In this document: positions 24,401-24,987 of the stretch, one piece after another
How the letters are laid out: every line of letters begins with the position of its first letter
Position numbering within the stretch: the first letter of the stretch is position 1
Virus record (IMG/VR): IMGVR_UViG_3300021356_000077
Span: 1-33,834 of that record
Length of the DNA: 33,834 nt
From: a virus
Reading direction: 5' to 3' (one strand)
The notes under the pieces: model-generated
What the model was told of the DNA's origin: nothing
Database searches by the model: none
Seen by the model: the letters and a program-made list of their open reading frames with translations, nothing else
Position numbers and translations under genes: made by a program

Positions 24401-24962
24401 ACTGAATCTGATTGTTATTGAGGATAACATAATCAGTTCCAGGTTCTAGGATTTCACCGAAGATCTCAACAACTAAATGATTGACATCTGTGATAAAAGC
24501 AGGCGCACCAAGATACTTAAGATCAAAAAGTCTCTGCGTTCCATTAAACGCAAAGAAGAGGGAGTCTAGTTCAATTTGCTTTCTAGCAACTTCCACCCCA
24601 GAAATGCCAGTGGTGAAGATTGCTTTAGGTGACTCAGTTCTAGATGCATAAGTGATGACTTCCGAATCAATCAGAATCATACCATCTTTGTCTTTGAAAC
24701 CCTCAGTGGTTTCAACTTCAATGGTTTTATCACCCTTTAGTACATTCTTAGTCAGACTAGTGCAAGATGTTATCTGAGCATTGCGATACGTGTCAACATC
24801 AAAGTATCTTGTGATGTTGTTCAGAATGTCAATAGGGTATCCACTACGTTCCTGTGACTCATAATAGCCACGAACAAATTCTACAAAAGTGGGATAATCC
24901 TGTCTGATGAATGCAGGAAATTGACCTGCAATACGATCCGATATGGCAATGTTCTTTTGCAT
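3411..24962 (-). CDS. Giant modular baseplate/tail protein (7183 aa) in the gene 7 position
   Basis: One uninterrupted frame of 7183 codons (roughly 0.75 MDa) between gp6 and gp8, the slot of the wedge initiator gene 7 in T4 (about 1030 aa). I see no direct sequence similarity to T4 gp7, so the equivalence rests on position. Residues 1-650 look like the anchor: an FPAFIRQDYPTFVEFVRGYY start and an SKGTAKSIQFLFRMLYGE / ISYPREQLLSP block near 615-655, of a type seen in phage baseplate proteins. The rest is a mosaic: seven clusters of GGxGYTxxP repeats, at least seven SWDxxTxxL modules, four or five LNGxLQxPG modules, three LamG-like folds (two nested), two YHYH-type domains, a propeller-like region (about 2423-2813) and a helical segment (about 4243-4408). 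The ATG is preceded by AAAAAGAG with 25 nt to the gp6 stop. No transmembrane segment or protease motif was seen. It is likely a virion protein extending outward from the wedge; glycan binding is inferred from LamG only. Confidence 0.85.
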   Translation of the reverse strand: MQKNIAISDRIAGQFPAFIRQDYPTFVEFVRGYYESQERSGYPIDILNNITRYFDVDTYRNAQITSCTSLTKNVLKGDKTIEVETTEGFKDKDGMILIDSEVITYASRTESPKAIFTTGISGVEVARKQIELDSLFFAFNGTQRLFDLKYLGAPAFITDVNHLVVEIFGEILEPGTDYVILNNNQIQFTNAPRTRLPLDDQNDTSIKFLRGFVGDPIVKLDRLQQTDIVETLPSGKKVYRLQKNGVSYTPLHEELIYFVNNGTRLRPFIDYAVVENNVIVNNNISVNLANNFIISIEFSMPEFGLGAEAITTISDTGLLTDIPIKVGGEDYTHLNPPKITFKSSNGKFASATTFVSGLTSITVVDGGSGYDQANPPTVTIGAPEDPFGTTATAVAVVNSSGSVTGINITNSGSGYTRQPKITIDRPPAATATAGTITNGQLTDIVVTDGGRGYVDPPSVFIADSRLDAAGNQIGGSGASASSILFANAVTDILISNFGQNYDAANPPTITISAPKGATASATIGLGQVTGFEIFDAGRGYTKSAFNNCSRAFSGLSGLDSVGDINFKTSLESDHRSATEVKNLQVLFIKKFLDEIVKQFLPTLPSSFFEKVDPALLIKNIRDFYVSKGTAKSIQFLFRMLYGESVNISYPREQLLSPSASQWKIDTLLRVRVVSGDPTKLSGQVLQQFADTSDDNVQYASALVQEVISLQIADENIFEIYIDADSQVGDFVVPYKTILSENIGATDRIISVDSTIGWPERNGFFFINDSERVSYKEKTLSQFIDCERYYEQPDLTRVSLQAGTPVSANITIQATDTDGNPVVMSILGIAEASRTEITSSKSYYLPGDKLQVANLGTTSDKTLVKSWLYNVKKLLRINSISVTEDSGVYTATVTTENDNHGILTGDSITIYGATPAIYNGVYEVTNIITTGTGIVNQFTYTLPSAVTTDANGTMFVAVNLNKGKSTNLTVNNNVNDFIANVQNTYINNDYCYVASSGIPNYNIGPFVGTSLVPGNQRHLKRFPFVTQPTSSKTETVFGSTGQWVNGVSLYNYKSSEGVTFGSLTKINVVTSGTGYDAQNKPNLIIEGGGGTGAAGEVVVNGSLSDIILTNGGTGYTTVPIVSIAGGGGEGATATAVISNGAVTKILIENGGTGYTSAPQISLVGGGGGGATATASVRGPVKEVKITSGGVGYTTQPKVTLNSGTGAAAQPVVINGKIESIALLSSGSGYTSPPTVFISGDGFGAEATAQLGAAGTVEADKVISITLSNKGIDYTQQNTSVFLLSIGEGAQFNVEIFKWEFNNGEVWEQQTIPNVGQDIFQKSNYARKLDAAKGYVFTSQNSQFGGEYAHLSNPIFLRYNLSDNLVKTTVNNVDTYTESGATKSHSPILGWAYDGNPIYGPYGFDDPNTISSDAVRMTTSYRLKTTRENGPDIFPKITVTVANFGVDFTVGGFISNQSAPTSAAFGGSFPVLEVLAWNSVTGVLELKPYGDYTNLPVVGDTLVQSAPAQSATVTQVGEHYPLGSFIQDYEYVFNLGKLDEYNGRFCKTPEFPNGVYAYFVTIDASSDGNPLFPYIIGDRYQAVPNDWNFSNNSNHAYLPGDVTRYRDAYLNTDVDDIERTPNKEAAELILENGDGTFGQDGEVLALAPEDSDNNGFIDTLMVMTDVTANFVAGQPIQSTGQSIKTAQVVSWDAVNNELRVEYSTSTPDDEKFLVNEILLQVSTGATGSVQGITSSESETFITLLEEPELEVFDYFPSVSVESRVDIEVETINRFESARVTGFSIENPGTNYAVNDPLTFDDTDTEGAGVAAAVGSIAGLTISNYTFTLDGSDFKATVTTSGVNDLEIGDSVIINNPADNLATTKTFATKVIEGIQSFTTTQSGTGYTSRITPSPKITVIGDGFDFIGTTTPTSGGELTSIDITNSGRDFDPDRPPVIKVEHPQKDAASSYWYAKSSATEDHIKVTKLITSKNKDVYAIGEGENVFTNRTWTRVQDAGYDNTVWKFGGSSLRLDQSSNTSYLSTPSDTDFGVTTNEFTLESFIYGAPFGTTDKVLFGKWGANASDQSYIVYVDSTGKLAAKIKTQRAAVNTQAFTNATVSSADAKFGSNSIKVANASTAVIETAASNAYAFGTGDFTAEAFFKFADLSAVNTLFDFRTGGLDELPTLAVNTSGQLVYSRAGSDLDTSTGVAITTGQWYHIALVRNSGTIKTYVDGVEYNSHTDGTDFGSSAIFHFGTNFDDVNPVRDGYIDEIRVSYGARYTAAFTAPSAAFVPDLDTLSLYHCENTAGSSSVTDDNMTTIELNTGSDTVSDSTWHHVALRRNGNEIKLFLDGADSGASSVVNFVYAGSAAAPVLTTTTDFTIGHTADTSFAKATDLYLDGFRFSLTSRYDAASFTAPTTTFIPDSFTGSLLNFNGEVGDTTIEDRGKVEYYAVVMKYLPTGALRWKQFIKATPANSGFNSKINLKALELSADESFLIVAGETNTATSGTENPDIYVHRIDPTDGTVGTAGWQVNIAGSGGSGTNEEYVEDISIGPDNKIYIVGRTTTNTVSTFDNFVVVMSDSGQVLNSRKVNTNTANDYYYGVHATSTNGEIVLVGKSESNNAEALNFAKLQLDVDNYPNIVANKQHLKAVGTEAFGKIKSDIDEDGNMYVLAEILNGSNAEQIQLLKIANGDQSYNFGDIYWQKYLNATTNTIVSIADISFDVFREIHIAFNHINTQTGLSEAYIQKYNIFGTQVESTKLSFQSQEDVNYDSAIILGCTSDVSGDTLISGCVVRSTEIGTNHVTPFDTDSYRLSQESLLIFKFRKDHDFRVEPDNTAVSKKYPRTAEATASDHPTWNGTTVVAAGAFAVYLGNIYRTVAGGTTGSTPPTHLTGDASDGGVTWTFYSKKGQLIFGSKIYITDDQSNTISGYVTSWDVTSQELVVNNLSQALPGNPDFLYQIDEDNPTVFNAAFNLNTFINFATENNYNAEYTLTVNASNDFTTLANTTRNISNIAAGAAGIQQFDISDAAATGLTLANNYISDPRITNYSTRIATVPNEDGQELKVTANVREKYYIEQANVVRTQRVIQLNLDGNVNYTVGARLTQANTSATGLVAGVTANRVLLYDIGTSTWQSGSGNTISSNVAGDTPSRYPASFSETKYVFVRTALSHYLTAGQIINVEGFNESTWTGNFNVYSTPGIRDFVYEAEDAAVVLNSSTVPSVTNNFSFGGNINNVYAYSKAPVLNLIRGQRYQFDTSHPSNLPYYLNFSRDNLNKIEFDFRNIPLRSTSTTTTVGTSVTIELTDDIEQIIYYYAQDYSGDNSLVEPTSFVNIIDNPYSGTFTVTSKPTTSSYTVNLSAEPDSETAANISTTTYSTTSKNVTGPISTIKLINSGGFYRKLPEVTGVVTERNITKIIINQAGQNYVDGTYSGLDIVGDGTGAKAQIKIIGGELTEATVTDPGINYTQGTLSINTIPGIISQGGAGAEVTVFIPPTGNGATIFPIGNEIGKIKTIKNSNFGFDYPHDYTLRPEITFPVNLQLRDASALNDIKITNPGSGYTTVPEVIISGGGGSGATAVATVRNNRLDGIEVTNPGQGYSSPPTVSIASVFAYQVNLDDQLMQFSFPHGINTGDIVRLQGEALEGVAHVLPSPSSAGLVSLDSATNYFAVAGTSNNLDDDQLRIALTLQDAQTGAFITFANTGQGKQQVTTEAFAGAAEAIVDVVSFLPGEYVYQGDDPANTNASGYVAEIDGWQKGPRILRLTTPTGTFAVDQPVTGIVSKSNGTIDSINQSSGILSIASETQTAGEFADNVGLLNDSSQRIQDSFFYQNFSYVIKSEVEINEWRDTIKNSVHPGGFRVFGELTLREPNDVIVGSRFTTSVERKVEITDFVSTSVIPFFTNVEPVYEALANSSVLFRDKDLTSSEVILTSVAKKIVDFSDEFDGEKRSFTLKTGDPDNAGDTLNITPPADSLLIAINGIAQAPATGTTSTAPPNSFEVSGSTITFAEPPAPPTKLQYREVTFDSESRVIIYPTANLQWTAGTNYNIGDYVYNGTYSYRVTASGTASGNVDGSTFTPTAAEYEPISGIMTTTIGAHSLRPGDKVRLLDNSFTFRCAQDNYATTHTYPRPGSDPFAGQPITILQVTATTITLNVGNAGTGTSTHQFVSALPNSVIEVTNGAPTHITDELVRPGLATDPVYKYIGTFGTTLEVGDEMIGTTSGATGIIESITSPYGAQDQLTLSQVDGKFVAGEKLRIVDKFSVVAMRFGDAANLLEANKEFIAAEAVARMKANFPDFQVPGGDVNCTDDIVDVTEAVAFNLQYGGNSRVYDATEVYVGASSLNYIETEKVQSAYAYDQAKQIAVQVVVNAAVQVSGDHGLTQFTDNTITPDPLTNCANVRSAVDTLFEILITTLEATNPRTYFDGLKRTIPQSPPVEFAIVEEFNARIEIEGIVNQGVPNPYPAWLVGDTVQGITSGQTARVVGIISQTTNSAGSTIAQTLEIVYTNTVTNDGFINREFDTNGAVSIQPEQVYNPATSLPTNIPPGGTSLYGNIIIQQKALVQTGVTPGALDSQGDFIIGEKVLTQSGDEAIINTDKQYDLTMQFEYDRRNPAGNRAPLYIGKGATCVQDIYEREYNFASNLFDNAYTPSGLNAAKGIITEDYTISSTARLVNIKDQFKFNLLTRTGQMDISVDPNVAWGSRWQVITNQAQGPFSAYSLAEGDVIASADNAWQFLIDEMQVLNSEVNNRALIKYKLLRGPKSVDTAGGSGDDAYSLNFAELPITWKMIREAKTDHAIWSSGEVIYRGMIRKYGTDLYEAVSFTSATVPTTGNPYGVTGNSFQITVVSNVIVSANDGNVNWVPWNPVGNLQFTLNDHAEDEYRMNIIEQDLTRITVSQPVFTEPEIPLNLAFQETSTLLINYSGQQTTAKVVFWDPGRRELVVKDIGDESLLGTNAVISQNLPYGTNQTAVIQANLQAAEVRTDLNNSQVTPFFARRPQSKSDQYVLIQKEVSGAGSGNEGLLKVGVDDIGTTLTGQSGGTSGNIKNVSVAVDKLTSQNLDDIFLSEVLSAQTDPITGTTTFLPNIPSFYGVVFERISVPGQGNTIVDDLSKSVLRYSLNSVPTFQQYFTITNDTLTYKNEDVISVFHFNGADQQTFTFDTSHDPVRTVTLNGNAKLLTALKKFGSSALYLDGTGDYMSVATTTSYGFGSDDFTIDFWIYPQSIAAGVKTMIDFRTAEPETRPVLTLDGSTIKYYVNGADVITATNPIQSAQWYHVALVKNGVETKLYVNGAQEGSTYTDNNNYGTTNPLYVGANFSGANAFTGYFDELMISNYAKYVGAFTPATAEHTDLVSDTNDLKLDTLNMLNINAVAEFDQSEIYTMDRLTYPSTYSPPAGITAGAVLKNAISGGTSGTIMRVDQQNRRIYLKNVSGGSGFTAGDSIYNASNVVEFTLEAYVDRDFNASQIANKRKLTMLAGGSGASATFNVDPVTGALSVNTLVGGQNYASAPQVTIDAPPPGGTQALATATVVNGAVTAINLLDPGAGYTSAPNVTILGGPGVGTFNVGDEVTGLTSGVIADVISWDADARELEVIVVGPEDFTTNEFIQGPAQTLPAVTAYFNLSTTELLETTLIAKDIPTFDAGDIVFGTVTTTDGEVQNYQQNTANIISSNVKITYNNVTPTGNVFTVNTVIQVIENGNVIGQGTVQSFDADAGFFLMNNITGYFKVGDQIDAQVIPLGGGGAVAVTADITAVENFLDLNQVNGTGIAEKYEVYDNASNWSSKVKILKRKSATIEEVSSATKMVIDTESITGETEFASGDTITSVYTQDDVKTFNGSIAGSNPSGVGGISTVYNHLFVPNHGFSVGDKVTYTSSFSSEVLILNNTTTATFLAGQNIFSDFGGVATVVNVDSSGRVLFIRDRQGPFTPGLTVTQGSNSETINTFVSSPAVGGLVEEQEYYVIPGSLNTGIADQNNYLSLANTLTDAQTGIRVSITGTGYGAVHYLTKTNTIVADGSVTSFVKGFDGVKTVFPITAADGQTYAPPAEGHVLVFLNGVLQAPGEAFTVFGTNITFTEAPTVDSQFFAYYIGRLRKLDDIGTEFDSLRSSFNLLLNGNPYSLSLSDGVQNQVVKAENNLIITLNGILQEPGIAFNLLGSRIDFAEAPRTDSKFLAFSFVGSDADVEASEIIPPIEVGDELRIQGEIENREVAVVGSSNELTTFDYQGTIEGVGAELTPILTSGYIESIRVTNGGTGYTSNPNVAILSNTGTGAQAVSLVGINQIQVTNNGIGYQVPTITLSGGSQVTATRSAVLVPVFDKRGGISSVQVTDTGAGYDPTNPPQINITNAGTAIKEPNLEPQFQDGRLVSVRVFESGAGFNPARVDVIGDYNPNTATGSGGTIASTGFDPTTIFQMTGSNAESFMTSSVMYVFSDGLPAPATAGTFPNPQNPNTISAQNITHEFIWRGGTGQRGNTSSDRNVPLGIIGLMANGVALFNPSAGNGGNPPAGFNRNAGNHENNQFGEDACGGHPEQNGLYHYHSAEFLGNCWNSALVTNPYYNTTDFNGDKARHANGHSKILGVSFDGFPIYGPYGYTTANDATSAIKRIESSYRLRPVGYNPNRPLPSLEPMGSFIQDFEYVQALGDLDEHNGRFCVTPEYPNGTYAYFMTLDESLDPAYPYAIGNTYYAQPVKYGAPLPLNQTIDQFDIQAPFGAIAEPIVGVLPADLGQITGIKMRSFGENYFNNTTTHIRIRGEGGNGAVGIPTKGIVVGIRLTVNSSTGKVNEGVGYRSTSTEPTVVTLTGGGGTGATAAAQVETFGKITSVAIPNGGQFYVTPPNLRVISGSGVGAVLKPVISAGAIVDVEIIDPGKGYQTVPTIAFTRPAALIRKNRNRSAFGSSANRLTNIARDVNSTDTTVHVTSTSGFAQAGEFYINKEKISYSAKTATTFFGLQRGINFRYDQRVVVDSSQTYNFQVNDIINRSGSTAASKVSRVYDWRPSTRELLVIFEVDELAEIDAGRPLEPTATVRFNGGVQTGCQQFNNAGGCILSYPAQGPGTSHTQDPDNNPVNNTGTLYENQISLDGGRPDTLYGLEAQTAGINTTLLTVNEVITDSEGRQSIVTEAGGLSEGVPHEAEVELVLNQAASAATFTAGQAINDGTAYGTVKTWDSTTRTLTVENITTGVFAEGTTISGTTYTIDSVNYTTFLITTTSI
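3495..3600 (-). other. SWD-type module closing the giant protein
   Basis: The last residues of the giant protein (about 7120-7175) form one copy of a short beta module: FTAGQAINDG, then VKTWDSTTRTLTVEN, then GVFAEGTTISG. The same pattern (GxxVxSWDxxTxxLxVxxxxGxFxxGExI) recurs at about 3995-4085 (VYDWRPSTRELLV), 8235-8315 (VISWDADARELEV), 10185-10255 (VVFWDPGRRELVV), 16175-16235 (VTSWDVTSQELVV), 19850-19915 (VVSWDAVNNELRV) and 20500-20565 (VLAWNSVTGVLEL), and once in gp8. I do not know a family name for it. Confidence 0.75.
4395..4880 (-). repeat. GGxGYTxxP repeat cluster 7 in the giant protein
   Basis: Residues about 6695-6856. Several divergent copies of a beta repeat of roughly 35-45 residues: FGENYFNN, EGVGYRST, GGGGTGATAAAQV, NGGQFYVTPP and DPGKGYQTVP. 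Each copy couples an x-I-x-V-x-N-G-G-x-G-Y turn to a short P-x-V strand and an often glycine-rich ATA strand. Confidence 0.8.
4975..5460 (-). other. YHYH-type domain, copy 2 (motif intact)
   Basis: Residues about 6502-6663 of the giant protein. The segment contains the literal YHYH motif (NGLYHYHSAEFLGNC), then SFDGFPIYGPYGY, SSYRLRP, MGSFIQDFEYVQALGDLDEHNGRFC, TPEYPNGTYAYFMT and YPYAIGN in order. This matches the YHYH domain family found in bacterial and phage proteins, whose function is unknown as far as I recall. The residues between SSYRLR and GSFIQDFEY number only about 17 here, unlike copy 1. Confidence 0.85.
5875..6355 (-). repeat. GGxGYTxxP repeat cluster 6
   Basis: Residues about 6203-6363 of the giant protein. 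Copies read NGGTGYTSNP, NNGIGYQVP, DTGAGYDPTNPP and ESGAGFNP, each followed by a short beta strand. Confidence 0.85.
6505..6995 (-). repeat. Tandem pair of LNGVLQxPG modules
   Basis: Residues about 5990-6153. Two adjacent copies of a module of about 75-80 residues. The first has VLVFLNGVLQAPGEAF, then GTNITFTEAPTVDS. The second has LIITLNGILQEPGIAF, then GSRIDFAEAPRTDS. The shared order (F-x-L-x-DG, LNGxLQxPGxxF, GxxIxFxEAPxxDSxF) shows a tandem duplication. A more divergent copy lies at 12960-13215 (LLIAINGIAQAPA), and one near the N-terminus at 24375-24565 (LVVEIFGEILEPG). Modules of this kind are frequent in phage tail proteins. Confidence 0.8.
8360..8640 (-). repeat. GGxGYTxxP repeat cluster 5
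   Basis: Residues about 5442-5535 of the giant protein. Two clear copies, VGGQNYASAPQVTI and DPGAGYTSAPNVTI, run directly into an SWD-type module (FNVGDEVTG...VISWDADARELEV). Confidence 0.85.
8990..9495 (-). other. LamG/concanavalin-like domain, complete
   Basis: Residues about 5157-5325 of the giant protein. Order of motifs: KFGSSALYLDGTGDYM, GSDDFTIDFWIYP, MIDFRT, SAQWYHVALVKNG, TKLYVNGAQ, LYVGANFSG, TGYFDELMISNYAKY. This is the standard layout of the laminin-G/concanavalin-A-like jelly roll of phage and bacterial surface proteins (Laminin_G_3 type), which often binds glycans. It is a close paralogue of the inner domain at 18081-18719, with shared DFRT, QWYH-ALV-N and Y-DE-x-IS motifs. Confidence 0.85.
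11740..12235 (-). other. Alpha-helical 'NKEF...YGGNS' module
   Basis: Residues about 4243-4408 of the giant protein. It stands out from its beta-rich surroundings by being Ala/Glu/Lys-rich and predicted helical: LEANKEFIAAEAVARMKANF, a CTDDIVDVTEAVAFNLQYGG segment, then AYAYDQAKQIAVQVV and CANVRSAVDTLFEILITTLE. From memory, related NKEF/GGNS helical modules recur in large structural proteins of marine T4-like phages. Two Cys residues sit at the start of matching helices. Confidence 0.6.
14190..14885 (-). repeat. GGxGYTxxP repeat cluster 4
   Basis: Residues about 3360-3592. Copies include NSGGFYRKLP, QAGQNYVDG, DPGINYTQG, NPGSGYTTVP and NPGQGYSSPP, with a GGGGSGATAVATV strand between the last two. 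The best-conserved copies are at the C-terminal end of the cluster. Confidence 0.85.
16525..17695 (-). other. Propeller-like region of the giant protein
   Basis: Residues about 2423-2813. Repeating strands of the form x-Y-Y-A-V-V-M-K-Y, SFLIVAGETN, DIYVHRID, KIYIVGRTT, EIVLVGKSE, NMYVLAEIL, EIHIAFNH and SLLIFKFRKD are spaced some 40-55 residues apart, each beginning after a polar 'D-x-x-G/D-x' turn. This is the look of a 6- to 7-bladed beta-propeller of SBBP/delta-60-like type. The fold is inferred from this periodicity only. Confidence 0.55.
17727..18965 (-). other. LamG domain interrupted by a second LamG domain
   Basis: Outer domain, first half (residues about 2000-2081): KFGGSSLRL, NEFTLESFIYG, KVLFGKWG, GKLAAKIKTQ. 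Inner domain (2082-2294): KFGSNSIKV, GDFTAEAFFKF, LFDFRTGG, TGQWYHIALVRNSG, KTYVDGVEYN, GYIDEIRVSYGARY. Outer domain, second half (2295-2413): DSTWHHVALRRNGN, KLFLDGADSG, DFTIGHTAD, LYLDGFRFSLTSRY. Neither outer half makes a full jelly roll alone, but joined they do, in the right order. The inner one is complete. Confidence 0.75.
19150..19650 (-). repeat. GGxGYTxxP repeat cluster 3
   Basis: Residues about 1772-1938. Copies NPGTNYAVNDP, QSGTGYTSRITP and NSGRDFDPDRPP are separated by an inserted strand-rich segment with the string LEIGDSVIINNP. More divergent than the other clusters. Confidence 0.7.
20215..20830 (-). other. YHYH-type domain, copy 1, interrupted by an SWD module
   Basis: Residues about 1378-1583. 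Motifs shared with copy 2: ILGWAYDGNPIYGPYGF, TSYRLKT, LGSFIQDYEYVFNLGKLDEY, NGRFCKTPEFPNGVYAYF and FPYIIGDRYQ. Copy 1 lacks the literal YHYH string. It also has some 85 extra residues (about 1433-1518) between SYRLK and GSFIQ, containing VLAWNSVTGVLELKP and VVGDTLVQS, an SWD-type module. Confidence 0.8.
21130..21790 (-). repeat. GGxGYTxxP repeat cluster 2 (most regular)
   Basis: Residues about 1058-1278. Six copies in a row: TSGTGYDA, NGGTGYTTVP, NGGTGYTSAP, SGGVGYTTQP, SSGSGYTSPP and NKGIDYTQ. The three central copies each carry a GGGG-x-GATATA strand and are nearly identical in layout, with a period of about 36-40 residues. This is the cleanest copy set for deriving the consensus. Confidence 0.9.
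23000..23330 (-). other. Conserved N-terminal anchor segment of the giant protein
   Basis: Residues about 545-655. Helical and charged, unlike the repeats on both sides: FIKKFLDEIVKQFLPTLP, LLIKNIRDFYVSKGTAKS, IQFLFRMLYGESVNISYPRE and LRVRVVSGDP. The SKGT-x-x-S-x-x-FLFR-x-LYG string recurs, from memory, in tail/baseplate proteins of many myoviruses. It is the best candidate for the part that binds the wedge. Confidence 0.65.
23335..24015 (-). repeat. GGxGYTxxP repeat cluster 1
   Basis: Residues about 316-543. Six copies: VGGEDYTHLNPP, DGGSGYDQANPP, NSGSGYTRQP, DGGRGYVDPP, NFGQNYDAANPP and DAGRGYTK. They sit inside the N-terminal anchor region, splitting the N-terminal FVEFVRGYY part from the SKGT block. 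Confidence 0.88.
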
Positions 24963-24987
24963 CTCTTTTTATATTTCTGTTATCTGA

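Noticed and set aside
3411-24962. Idea that the giant frame is a CRISPR-like or DNA-level tandem repeat array
   Set aside because: The repetition is at protein level with divergent DNA; no identical spaced repeats are seen.
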